From: Bythopirellula sp.
GTDB lineage: Bacteria; Planctomycetota; Planctomycetia; Pirellulales; Lacipirellulaceae
DNA: 53,830 nt
Assembly: GCA_028285205.1 (NCBI GenBank)
Contig: JANQQA010000083.1
Span: forward strand, 1 to 53,830
Reading direction: 5' to 3'
Shown: positions 1-7,794 of the stretch, in pieces
Layout: each line of letters begins with the position of its first letter
Numbering within the stretch: position 1 is the stretch's first letter
The notes under the pieces: generated by a model
Told to the model about the DNA's origin: nothing
Seen by the model: the letters and a program-made list of their open reading frames with translations, nothing else
Database searches by the model: none
Made by a program: the position numbers and the translations under genes

Positions 1-15
1 AAGCATAGCATCAGG

Positions 16-381
16 CTAGTTCAGTTCCGTGGTCTCGCCATTCCGATCCGGACATCCGAGACGAATCCATTCTCGCACTTCGTCTGCATCCCAACGTACT
101 GTGCCAGCAATCGTGTGTGGTTTGGGCATATCGCCATTGCGTGCCCAGCGGCGGACCGTTGTCCTGCTGACATCAAACAGAAGTGCTAACGATTGGGCAT
201 CCACCAGCAACTTGGGAAGGTAAGTCAGGTCGAGATACGGGTAGAGAAATTGCTGTTCACGCTCTGAATGGTCGCTCCTGGGCGCTGTTTCGCTGCGCAT
301 GTCTAGCTTAGGACCGTGACGATCAGCTCGGTATGTCCCTTCTAAGATGTGCTGTTCCATTGACTTACGACGCCTTCCCAT
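16..381 (-). CDS. Excisionase/MerR-like helix-turn-helix DNA-binding protein
   Basis: Predicted small DNA-binding protein of 121 residues. The C-terminal half carries a winged HTH of the excisionase type: an LLVDAQSLALLFDVSRTTVR segment followed by RRWARNGDMPKP, then a wing reading VRWDADEVREWI. Proteins of this type act as recombination directionality factors or small regulators next to integrases. The reading frame can be extended to a GTG at 432. I chose the ATG at 381 because a clear AAAGGGG ribosome-binding site lies about 8 bases upstream of it. The N-terminal ~60 residues are basic and polar without a recognisable fold. Just upstream on the same strand lies a fragment resembling the tail of a recombinase, so this is probably what remains of an integrated element. 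A chromosomal regulator unrelated to mobility is the alternative. Confidence 0.75.
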   Translation of the reverse strand: MGRRRKSMEQHILEGTYRADRHGPKLDMRSETAPRSDHSEREQQFLYPYLDLTYLPKLLVDAQSLALLFDVSRTTVRRWARNGDMPKPHTIAGTVRWDADEVREWIRLGCPDRNGETTELN

Positions 382-483
382 CGACTTACCCCTTTCTACA
401 AACATCAATTTTTTGCCAAAGAATGTGCGCACCTACAGCCACGCTGTCCGCTTCAAAAGCTCCAGAGAATTGACCCACCCCCC

Positions 484-588
484 CTACGTGAATCCGATCG
501 ATGCTTTGACCATCGCAATGACACCAGCACGGACGGCATCAGGGACGTCGTGCCAAAGTTCAACGACGATTGCTAATTCAGGATCGAG
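484..588 (-). pseudogene. Possible C-terminal remnant of a recombinase-associated protein
   Basis: The last 34 codons before the stop read as an ordered segment containing LDPELAIVVELWHDVP and then DAVRAGVIAMVKA. As far as I recall, a tail of the form 'DPDL..V..W..LP..IRAGI.AMV.A' is common at the C-terminus of planctomycete integrase-associated proteins; I could not check this by search. Upstream of it the frame becomes low-complexity and unconvincing, so the body of the gene appears lost. It lies just upstream of the excisionase-like gene on the same strand, which fits an eroded element. Confidence 0.3.
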
Positions 589-732
589 GGCGCACTGTGA
601 TGTGGGAAGTGCGCCGGATTTTGCGCCGCCTCGAGCGCTAGTCGCGGAATCGCTCGAAGAATGTCCGCTTCGTTCGACTCCCCTACGGGGTACTCTGAGA
701 TGCTGCACAGAGCCATTCTGAGGCGGCGGAGG

Positions 733-884
733 TTTTGAAAGGTTTTTCCTTTTCTTTTACATAACCACGCCCTCTCGGCGCAGACGGCGACCGCGTAAGC
801 TGTTACTAGTTCAGTGGTTGCGTCATCTCCTTCCTCAAACCGGGGCGACGTATTGAAAGGTTTGGTGCGAAAGGCCTTTCAAAA
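733..884. repeat. Inverted 10-bp boxes TTTTGAAAGG / CCTTTCAAAA
   Basis: TTTTGAAAGG at 733-742 is repeated perfectly in inverted orientation as CCTTTCAAAA at 875-884. A further TTGAAAGG lies at 853-860, so the right part forms a tight TTGAAAGG-N14-CCTTTCAA pair. A 12-base palindrome, GAAAGGCCTTTC, sits at 869-880. The boxes could be recombinase or regulator binding sites left by the element suggested by the neighbouring genes, or chance; no function is shown. Confidence 0.35.
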
Positions 885-952
885 GCCCATTCGCACTCGC
901 AACCGTCTTCAACTCTTCACAAGTACCCCTGCCGCGCAGCGGCGATCTGGCC

Positions 953-1056
953 CGCGACGCAGCCAAGACTGCTCCGGTCGGTGTCCTTCACGCCATCAAG
1001 CTTAGTGGATCGCGTGGCCCAATTTCAACGAGAATCTCGCGATTCGCATGGACTCT
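953..1056. repeat. 104-bp diverged direct repeat, copy 1
   Basis: Aligns without gaps to 4501-4604. By hand count 87 of 104 positions match (about 84%). The block GCTTAGTGGATCGCG and the block CAATTTCAACGAGAATC are the best conserved parts. Copy 1 stands alone, whereas copy 2 abuts an IS3-type transposase stump. This suggests a mobile-element-associated sequence of which two old copies survive. I see no intact reading frame within it. Confidence 0.75.
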
Positions 1057-1196
1057 AGCAAACACGTTAGGGCGCAACGAGCACTCTACCGATTTCCTTC
1101 ACGGCTTTAGCACATTTACGAGCGAACTCCCCATCTGCAAGTAAGTCCCGCTCGGTCTCTTAGGTCGAATCTACAGATTGTTCGATTCCGTGCCAG

Positions 1197-1291
1197 TTAC
1201 TTCGCTCAGCAATCACCTAAGAAGCGGGCTTTGGCTCACCGAGATTAGTCGCTGAGTCGTTGAGCGAAGTAATTAGGCAATTTTGCCTAAT
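1197..1291. repeat. Inverted repeat plus adjacent short hairpin
   Basis: TTACTTCGCTCA at 1197-1208 is matched perfectly in reverse complement by TGAGCGAAGTAA at 1261-1272. Directly after this lies a 20-base hairpin, ATTAGGCAA-TT-TTGCCTAAT, at 1272-1291. No T-run follows, so it is not a standard intrinsic terminator. It could be a small mobile-element end, an operator or a degenerate attachment structure. Confidence 0.45.
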
Positions 1292-1723
1292 GCAGTTCTG
1301 CCTGGCAATAGTTTGATTGCACTAACGATTGACTGATCACGCCGGCCGAAGCATCTTAAACCGGCTCCAGAACAGGTGTACGCGCAGTTGTAAATCCAGC
1401 TCGCGTCTCATGTACTTGTCTACCGAACGGGAAACTACTTCTTCCGAGAGTGATCTACTGAGGCGCGAAAATGCAATGATTGTGAGGAATATATGGCTTT
1501 TCGCATTCCTGCCACAGACTTTGCCTTTCCGGACGAAGGCGATCGAGGTACAGAGAATTGTGACTGAAATTCGCAACATCATGTTTGCAATACGCATCCA
1601 TTGGGCAATGGTTGTGTGGATGATTCCAGAATCCAACAGACGACTACCCAACGTTGCGGATCGTCGTATAAAGCCGGAATGTCGTTCACATGATGGAAGG
1701 TCTTAAACCTAGGACTTGGAAAA

Positions 1724-1897
1724 ATGGATAGGACATCTTCACTGTTGATTGTCGCAGTTTTGGTAGTTGCATCAAACGGATGCTGTCTCTGTAAGAAGAA
1801 AACGGAAACAGTACCTGTGACTGTGCCAACAATGACGCAGTGTGCGCCGATGTGTGCACCGCCGTGTGCACCGAATACTGCACCAAGCTACCCCTAG
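1724..1897 (+). CDS. Small cysteine/proline-rich lipoprotein (57 aa)
   Basis: A 57-residue frame. After MDRTSSLLIV comes a hydrophobic stretch, then a lipobox-like ASNGCC at residues 16-21 and a short lysine-rich patch, KKK. The tail is rich in Cys and Pro, with the repeating unit CAP (QCAP, MCAP, PCAP). Small lipoproteins with Cys/Pro-rich tails are, from memory, frequent in planctomycetes; their role is unknown. A GGA lies about 6 bases before the ATG, a modest ribosome-binding site. It stands alone in an otherwise gene-poor stretch. The signal-peptide-like start and the patterned tail make chance unlikely, but the short length keeps confidence moderate. Confidence 0.55.
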   Translation: MDRTSSLLIVAVLVVASNGCCLCKKKTETVPVTVPTMTQCAPMCAPPCAPNTAPSYP

Positions 1898-2125
1898 TCC
1901 GAAGGCTTATGTCCGTGGAGCAGTCCAGGCAGCGCACATCCTCAACTCTCACCGCGCTTTTGCGGAGAGGGCGATCGGAAGACCGCTTCGGTCAGGCCAA
2001 TGTTGCAGTCTTTCTTGATCATAGACAGCCGCTGTCTTCCTAGTGACGTTTTTGACAACGCGATACTCCGGCTGCAGAGCCTATCAGAGCGGCCAAGTCC
2101 ATTCGTTGTGGAGCGTTAATCAAGC

Positions 2126-2821
2126 GTGCCAATCCAGCAAGACCAACTCCCTGAGCGGGGCAGTAAAGCAGTGGCCAGCGTAAAAGGGCGTATTGAGACA
2201 AAGCTTGGCGACATATGGTGGGCCATAATGTTGCGTGGCCTGCTGGCGATCGCCCTGGGGCTGTGTGCATTCCTGTGGCCACAGAGAACGATAGGAATTC
2301 TCGTTAAGCTCCTGGGAGCTTACTTCATGACCGACGGCGTTATCGGCGCAGTTGGCGCTTACCGAAGTAGTGAGAAGGCCGCTCCGCTTATGCAAACCGT
2401 GGTTAGCCTGGCTCTTGGTTTCGCGCTACTCGTGTGGACTGGAGTCACAGCCAAGATATTCCTCGTACTCGTCGGCATCTGGCTGATCTTACAAGGTGTT
2501 GGCTTGTATCTATCTAGCAGGAACGTTGAACCGAACGAGAGCGAGCGCGGCTTGATGCAAGGCATCGGTATCGTAACGGCGCTGATCGGACTGGTGTTTG
2601 TCTTTTGGACCGACACCGGCGAAGTGGCGATCGCTTGGCTCGTTGGAATTGCGGCGGTTGTCTTAGGCGGATTACTTGTCTACTTGTCATCTCGAATCAA
2701 GCGATTGCAGGCATCGGTCAGGATGGTGGAAGTTGATGCCGCACATTTTCTTAGAGGAGTGATAAGTTCCTTCAGTTCGGTGGTGATTATAGCCACATTC
2801 AGTCTCAGCAGACGGCAGTGA
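2126..2821 (+). CDS. HdeD/DUF308-family six-helix membrane protein
   Basis: Predicted inner-membrane protein of 231 residues. After a polar N-terminus of ~30 residues it shows the typical HdeD/DUF308 opening WWAIMLRGLLAIALGLCAFL. About six transmembrane segments follow (near residues 31-52, 56-78, 88-106, 109-128, 145-163 and 167-187). The family includes the Escherichia coli acid-resistance membrane protein HdeD; its molecular function is not settled. The start is a GTG with GGAG about 11 bases upstream. The first ATG would cut into the first membrane helix, so I kept the GTG. The 40-residue C-terminal extension ends in a short hydrophobic segment not typical of the family. The gene is monocistronic, with no partner nearby. 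Confidence 0.85.
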   Translation: MPIQQDQLPERGSKAVASVKGRIETKLGDIWWAIMLRGLLAIALGLCAFLWPQRTIGILVKLLGAYFMTDGVIGAVGAYRSSEKAAPLMQTVVSLALGFALLVWTGVTAKIFLVLVGIWLILQGVGLYLSSRNVEPNESERGLMQGIGIVTALIGLVFVFWTDTGEVAIAWLVGIAAVVLGGLLVYLSSRIKRLQASVRMVEVDAAHFLRGVISSFSSVVIIATFSLSRRQ

Positions 2822-3235
2822 TAGTGGCCGGAAAAAATGACGCTGGCCGTTCTAGTCGCTCAGTACGGCGGCAAAACGACCTCGGGGCCAAGCCGTTCTT
2901 GAACCGCCCCGTAATAGGAACGCTTGCAGGCAATTCGGTTCCCTTCCGTATTCCGCAGGTGTCAGCTCCACCTCTTCACGTAAGGGAAGTGGCAATCTCG
3001 TCGTGGTAGAGGCAACCTCTCCTGCAAGAACTAGTCAAGTCAGGTTCTTAAGGGTCGGCATTTGGCATCTTCCTTGGAGGGTTTTTACCTTGTACTCTGC
3101 TGTAATCGTGGTGTGGGCGTGCCGTCATCGGTACGCCAGAATGGCAGCGACCCCTTAGCACTAGATTCACTCACTGACGGTGGATCTAGGATTGGGCAAG
3201 CTCAGTACTCGTTAGCTCCCTTGGAAGGACACCAT
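2822..3235. other. Intergenic stretch, nothing recognised
   Basis: About 410 bases between the HdeD-like gene and the next gene. The downstream frame stays open back to 3062, but the sequence before 3236 does not look like protein and lacks a ribosome-binding site. I see no RNA gene, terminator or repeat here. Confidence 0.5.
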
Positions 3236-4183
3236 ATGCAATCACCGCATCCGAAGATTCCCTGTGTTTGCCTGGCCTTACTGTGCGGCCTTGGTCAGGC
3301 CGTTGCCCAGCAGTCGCGTTACTCGACTACCGAGTTCGAGGCCATCAACAACGCCTTTCGAGAGCATTATGCATCTGCCCGACTTCGTGAAGTCGCTGCG
3401 GCCGGGCCGATCATCCTGGCCACGGGGGATCGGCTTCTGTTACTGCACCAGGATCGCCGGCAAGAAGGCTCGCAAGTTCACACCAACTATCACGACTTAA
3501 AAACTCTGGCCCACTTGCCACTCACCGTTTTCTGCTTGACTAAGTCATTGGTCGAGGATCCAGCGGATGAGTCGATGCAGAGGCGAATGCAATCGTTTGC
3601 CGAATCTATGTCCGCCCTCGACGACGCCCTGAGCGTGGCGTTCACCGAGCCGAAGCAAGTGGAGGCTCAGCGGCGGTTGCTTGAGAAATGTCGCGCGCTG
3701 CTGACACGAGCGATGGCCAGCGGCAGGGTGACCAGCGAAGTGCTGGACGAGTTCGCCGAAGCCGTGCGGCCCGCGATCATTGCAAATGCAAGGCAGGCGG
3801 TGAGACTTCGCATCGACAATTACCAGCAGCAGATGCTCATCTGGCGAGGCGAAATGGCGGAAACCGATTGGGAACGTCTGTCGATCATTGTGCCTGGGGC
3901 ATCGCTCTCACGGGCAAACAGCTTAGCAGTCTCCTACTTTGGCAAGGTACTCGAACAGTCTGGAGAAGGTGGCCGCCTCATCTACGCTGAGTCACGTTCT
4001 GATGAAGAGCAGGCAATTGAACTGCTCGGCACTCATCTGTTGGACGCTCAAATCGGCGAGGTGTTCTTCGACGATGTCTCGCGCATGAAGCGCGATCTAC
4101 TCGGACCACACGCCAACGTGTACCTGGACAGTCTCGACTTCGACGCTTTCCGTCCCAGGTCGGGCGGTGCTGACAGGAAGTAG
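3236..4183 (+). CDS. Secreted protein of unknown function (315 aa)
   Basis: I do not recognise a family. The chosen ATG has a strong GGAAGGA site 8 bases upstream and begins a clear signal peptide (residues 1-24, cleavage near QAVA-QQ), whereas the longer frame back to 3062 would bury it. The mature protein is mainly alpha-helical and charged, with long amphipathic helices around residues 100-200, and has no cysteine-rich, metal or catalytic signature that I can see. An ordered N-terminal part (residues 30-75) precedes the helical region, and the C-terminal third contains FGKVLEQSGEGGRLIYAES. It stands alone on the plus strand and converges on the minus-strand cluster across an IS remnant. 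Its position between mobile-element debris leaves open that it was acquired separately. Confidence 0.75.
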   Translation: MQSPHPKIPCVCLALLCGLGQAVAQQSRYSTTEFEAINNAFREHYASARLREVAAAGPIILATGDRLLLLHQDRRQEGSQVHTNYHDLKTLAHLPLTVFCLTKSLVEDPADESMQRRMQSFAESMSALDDALSVAFTEPKQVEAQRRLLEKCRALLTRAMASGRVTSEVLDEFAEAVRPAIIANARQAVRLRIDNYQQQMLIWRGEMAETDWERLSIIVPGASLSRANSLAVSYFGKVLEQSGEGGRLIYAESRSDEEQAIELLGTHLLDAQIGEVFFDDVSRMKRDLLGPHANVYLDSLDFDAFRPRSGGADRK

Positions 4184-4307
4184 CAGATCGGCAGGGAATA
4201 CGGAGCTTGTAGAATTCCAATCTGCACGTCATTCACTTCGAGGCTTGCGATTCGAAGGCCCCACTTTGGGCGTCGCGCAGATCTGAAGCGACCCATTAGC
4301 GCCGCAG

Positions 4308-4481
4308 TCACCGGAAGCGGAGAGAACTGCGTGGACTTGCGGTGTTGTAGTGCATCCTCCAACGCTCGATGAGCACCTTGGCGTCGCTGAGGGTCTTGAA
4401 CCACTCTCGCTTCAGCAGTTTATCGCGGAGCCTCCCATTACAGCTTTCGACGTATCCGCTCTCCCAAGGACTGCCTGGTGT
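4308..4481 (-). pseudogene. IS3-family transposase (orfB) C-terminal stump
   Basis: The frame encodes the end of an IS3-type DDE integrase core: TPGSPWESGYVESCNGRLRD, a KLL patch, then AKVLIERWRMHYNT and SPRSSLRFR. The conserved PGSPWENGY, the ESFNGKLRDELL equivalent containing the last catalytic Glu (ES), and the RPHSSLGYRP equivalent are all recognisable. Everything upstream (HTH orfA and the first two catalytic Asp residues) is missing, and a stop follows RFR where family members usually continue. It is a dead fragment. Its upstream end runs into copy 2 of the 104-bp repeat. Confidence 0.85.
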
Positions 4482-4500
4482 AACAGCGTTGGCACGTCCC

Positions 4501-4604
4501 CACGCTGCAGCCAAAGCTGCTCGGGTCGGTGTCGTTTATGCCATGGAGCTTAGTGGATCGCGCGGCACAATTTCAACGAGAATCGTGCGATTCCGATGGA
4601 CTCT
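4501..4604. repeat. 104-bp diverged direct repeat, copy 2
   Basis: About 84% identical to 953-1056 without gaps. It lies between the IS3 transposase stump and the end of the following minus-strand gene, and its first 32 bases overlap that gene's last codons. See copy 1. Confidence 0.75.
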
Positions 4605-5604
4605 CGGACCACGATTGGTACTCACTTAAGCAATCTTCGCGGCTAACAAACTTCTTCCAGACGAGACGGCCTCGATAGCCGTATTCTCGGCCTTCTTCCA
4701 CTTCGTGGATGACATATTGAAAATCCCAAGCCGGCTTTCGCTGGTCATCTTTGACCTTGAATTTGAATAGACTGAAGCGAATCTCCTCATCGGTCGAACA
4801 GGCACGATCGAACATCAACATCAATGCCATGTTATTGCTCGCACGCCCGACGTAGAACGGTTTTGTGAAACGGGGCCAGTCGTAACTCCAAACGTTCAGC
4901 TTGAAGTTGTGATCGTCATCATACTGCAGCGGCGAGGCTGAGACATGGCGGTAGGTACCGCCACCGATATAGTCCGGATGGATGTTAGGAGCGTCGGCGG
5001 CGATCCACTTTTCGGGGCCATCGGCCTGCTCTTTGCCGAGAAAATGCAGTGCCACATCTTCAACCTGATTCATGTAGTTGGCCCAAAAGAAGATGGCGTA
5101 ACCGCGGGAGCCGAATCTCGTTCGATCGTGTGGGATGCATTTAAACTCGAAATCAACATAGTGCGGTGCGACGACAGAATATCGCAGGCTACTCGACACG
5201 TCCCATGGGCTGTCTTCACGCCGACGACGGAGTTCGACGGTGCGATCATCGATTCGATGCAACGTGTAGCTGCCTTGGCGAGGTGTGAACATGTTATGTT
5301 CATTTTTTTGCCCAGAGATAATGTGCTCATAATTCAGCCCTGCGGACGTGCTGCTACCTTCAGGGTCAAAGGCGTCGTATCCGTCGGCATCCTGTACGTT
5401 GACCAGCGACTGCAAGCCACTTAGCACTCGAGGCGACTGAGAATTGTCGCGGAAGAGAACGGCAAGTGCCCCTTCATTCACCGACATTGTTTCATCGGCT
5501 ATGACTACCGAGAACGCCGTCGATGCTAGTACTGCAGTGACAAATTGTATCGACCTGTTGAATACTGCCATTCCAGTCTGAGCCGCAACACTACTCATTG
5601 CCAT
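4573..5604 (-). CDS. Secreted protein of unknown function; C-terminus within a repeat
   Basis: A predicted exported protein of 343 residues. The N-terminus offers three closely spaced ATGs (5604, 5598, 5571). A signal peptide is clearest from the third, ending near SVVIADE. The rest is rich in aromatic residues and beta-strand pattern (for example YAIFFWANYMNQ and YSYDWPRF-like segments) without a motif I can assign; it may be a carbohydrate-active or binding protein because it closes a glycan-degradation cluster. It lies 149 bases downstream of the polysaccharide-deacetylase-like gene. The last ~11 codons read through copy 2 of the 104-bp repeat, so the natural C-terminus was probably replaced when that sequence arrived. 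It is likely still functional because the frame is otherwise intact. Confidence 0.75.
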   Translation of the reverse strand: MAMSSVAAQTGMAVFNRSIQFVTAVLASTAFSVVIADETMSVNEGALAVLFRDNSQSPRVLSGLQSLVNVQDADGYDAFDPEGSSTSAGLNYEHIISGQKNEHNMFTPRQGSYTLHRIDDRTVELRRRREDSPWDVSSSLRYSVVAPHYVDFEFKCIPHDRTRFGSRGYAIFFWANYMNQVEDVALHFLGKEQADGPEKWIAADAPNIHPDYIGGGTYRHVSASPLQYDDDHNFKLNVWSYDWPRFTKPFYVGRASNNMALMLMFDRACSTDEEIRFSLFKFKVKDDQRKPAWDFQYVIHEVEEGREYGYRGRLVWKKFVSREDCLSEYQSWSESPSESHDSR

Positions 5605-5753
5605 TGATACGCTGCTTTCAATAATGACGGGCTGAGATTCTGAAGATTCATGCGACGTGGTTCATAATCCGTTTCAGTTTTTGGTCAGCGACGAAGTGAG
5701 TTTCGCCGGCGACGAATCTAGGTCGAGCAAGGTGGAGTGAATGTCACGAGTTC

Positions 5754-7790
5754 TCAATAGGCGCGATAGCGAATGTCTTGGAGTCGCTGGTTGGTTGCGG
5801 GATCCGTAATTCTGACAAAGCACGCGGCCAGTCGCGGGGTTTCGTAACTCATTGCCAGCCCTGGGTAGACGATGACCAGTTCATTGTCGCCGGCCATCAA
5901 ATTGATCGGTTCGCCGTCCTCTATGCTTGCCCCATTGAGCAGCACGTCACAGCGATCGCTGTGACTAACAACAATTTTCGCGGAGCGTGCGATCGGCGAG
6001 TATATGTTCGATCGCAGCACATAGGTTGGCGAAACTGCATCCCATGTGCCCATGGTGCGAACATATTCAGGATTCAACCATTCATGGTTGATATAGCCGT
6101 CGCGTGCGTTCGAGCGCCATTTGACGACCGTTCCGTCCAACAATCGCCATTCCTCGGGACACTCACCCTGCTGAACTTGTTCGATGAAGGACGTCGATTC
6201 GAATTGCTCATTGGTAATTGGGCCCAACAGTGAAAACCCGTTGATTGGCCACGCGTCATTTGGCCTCTCACCTGGCCGTTGGCAAGTGAAGTGCAGTCTG
6301 CCCGGTTCGCCATTCTGCACAAAGTCCAACTGTGCAGCAAAATGCGCGCGGCCTAGCCGCTGCTGCGCTCCGTCGCGTGTCAGAAGACCTGCAGCAACCC
6401 GCATGGTTTCGTGTGCTGCAATTGTCGTCCGGTCGACCTCAGGCTTCGCAACCTGCCAGCCGATTGGCGTTCGCCATCGTAAGCGAATGTTTTCGAATGG
6501 ATGTTCACTATCGTTTGCGACCTGCAAGAGCAACTGATCATCTGCCGACGACAAGATCCCTCGAACTTGCGGAAAGTCTGGATCATCGTGCTGATTGCCG
6601 ATCTGAATAGCATTATCTGCGTTTGCAATATGGCCAATTTTCTCGGGTAGTGCCTGGTCGCGATCATGTGCGACGTGGAACATGCTACGGTTCGTCAAAT
6701 TGCGGTTGGAAGACACAATCGATGCCGTTTGGCATAAGATGTTGCTGATATCACTGGCATCAATGTCGGAGACCGCAATCGTCAGTGGTGTTGAATCGTC
6801 TAGCGAGAGCAATTCTGGGCGATTTCGAAGCTCAATCGTGATTTCCCGACCCTCTCGCGAAATAGGTTTGATCTGTACAGAACGAAACTGCCGACGGTAG
6901 GCAGCGTACTCGTTCTGATTACAGTGCCAGATGTCTTTTAGATTCGCCAGAAACTCGAGGCGGGCTCGCAGTTCGTCATACCCATATTGCAATCTTTGCG
7001 TCCCGTACCACGCGTGCATCGAGTTGGAGATCATCGGCCAGTCCTCAATCAGACCATCGTCGGCGTAAGCCCAATTCACGGACTTGCGAAACTCATCCAA
7101 CGAGTTGTTTTCCGGCGGCATGATTGGACTGAGCTCGAGATCGTGCTCGACATCTTCAAAGAAGTTCAGGTACTCGGCGACGTGATAGAAGCCCGCACGC
7201 CGCAGTGTCTTCAGCGAACGCTCAAGAACTCGTCTGCCTTCGGGTTCAGGGCGAAGGTCAACAAACGAATAGGCATAGGATGTGACCGGCCGATCTAACG
7301 CAGACTCCCAGTCGATTCGCACGCCCGACGTTTCAGCAAACATACGATTGCTATGAAAATATGTAAGATAGGGATGTGTCAGCGAGTGTCCGCCAATCGA
7401 GTTGCCGCCTTGCAGCAATTCTCTAGCCACCGGAAGGTAATCGGCTGGTTGCCCACCTGGGTAGAAGTCTCGGCCGTTTAGGTACCAAGTTCCCCGAATC
7501 CCATACTCTTCCATTACTTCCCGCGTCCGAGGATTGTCGCTCGTCCAGTTGTCATCCCAGCGGCATGAAACCGCCCGATGATGACCATCATAAAGGGGCT
7601 CGACAGAAATCCGTGCTCGTGCGGCGGCCGTCTTGTTGGCAAAGACGATGGTTACTTGCTGCGTGTAGGTGTCCGATTCGGCTTTAGCGGTCGCGGTTTC
7701 GTAAGTGGAATCGTTTTCCCCCCACAGGACTGTCTGCGCGCAACATACAATGGTTATGACAAGTAGCCAGATTCTCGGCAGTCTGTTCAC
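5754..7790 (-). CDS. Secreted polysaccharide-deacetylase-like (NodB-fold) protein
   Basis: Predicted metal-dependent carbohydrate esterase/amidase of 678 residues acting outside the cytoplasm. After a signal peptide (MNRLPRIWLLVITIVCC) a NodB-type domain covers about residues 50-320: SCRWDDNW supplies the metal Asp pair (D79/D80) and GGHSLTHPY the HSxxH motif (H135, H139). RGTWYLNG and a later ISNSMHAWYG segment fit the same barrel. The C-terminal half (about 330-678) is beta-rich, ending with a sandwich that contains SDRCDVLLNG. The frame is open to 7859, but I chose the GTG at 7790: it has GGAG 10 bases upstream, follows the previous gene's stop at once, and begins the signal peptide. Family enzymes remove N- or O-acetyl groups from glycans; the substrate here is unknown. 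It pairs with the adjacent nitrilase-family gene. Confidence 0.8.
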   Translation of the reverse strand: MNRLPRIWLLVITIVCCAQTVLWGENDSTYETATAKAESDTYTQQVTIVFANKTAAARARISVEPLYDGHHRAVSCRWDDNWTSDNPRTREVMEEYGIRGTWYLNGRDFYPGGQPADYLPVARELLQGGNSIGGHSLTHPYLTYFHSNRMFAETSGVRIDWESALDRPVTSYAYSFVDLRPEPEGRRVLERSLKTLRRAGFYHVAEYLNFFEDVEHDLELSPIMPPENNSLDEFRKSVNWAYADDGLIEDWPMISNSMHAWYGTQRLQYGYDELRARLEFLANLKDIWHCNQNEYAAYRRQFRSVQIKPISREGREITIELRNRPELLSLDDSTPLTIAVSDIDASDISNILCQTASIVSSNRNLTNRSMFHVAHDRDQALPEKIGHIANADNAIQIGNQHDDPDFPQVRGILSSADDQLLLQVANDSEHPFENIRLRWRTPIGWQVAKPEVDRTTIAAHETMRVAAGLLTRDGAQQRLGRAHFAAQLDFVQNGEPGRLHFTCQRPGERPNDAWPINGFSLLGPITNEQFESTSFIEQVQQGECPEEWRLLDGTVVKWRSNARDGYINHEWLNPEYVRTMGTWDAVSPTYVLRSNIYSPIARSAKIVVSHSDRCDVLLNGASIEDGEPINLMAGDNELVIVYPGLAMSYETPRLAACFVRITDPATNQRLQDIRYRAY

Positions 7791-7794
7791 GGCA

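Larger units (their letters stand above)
382..1723. other. Degenerate gene-poor stretch with mobile-element debris
   Basis: About 1.3 kb without an intact gene that I trust. It holds a possible recombinase tail (484-588), inverted TTTTGAAAGG boxes (733-884), one copy of a 104-bp repeat (953-1056) and a nested pair of inverted repeats (1197-1291), each listed separately. The open frames between 1329 and 1706 overlap on both strands and neither resembles a known protein nor has a good ribosome-binding site, so I left them out. Confidence 0.6.

Noticed and set aside
1329..1706. Overlapping open frames on both strands (125 and 104 codons)
   Set aside because: Neither has a ribosome-binding site, a signal or a family resemblance, and the two exclude each other.
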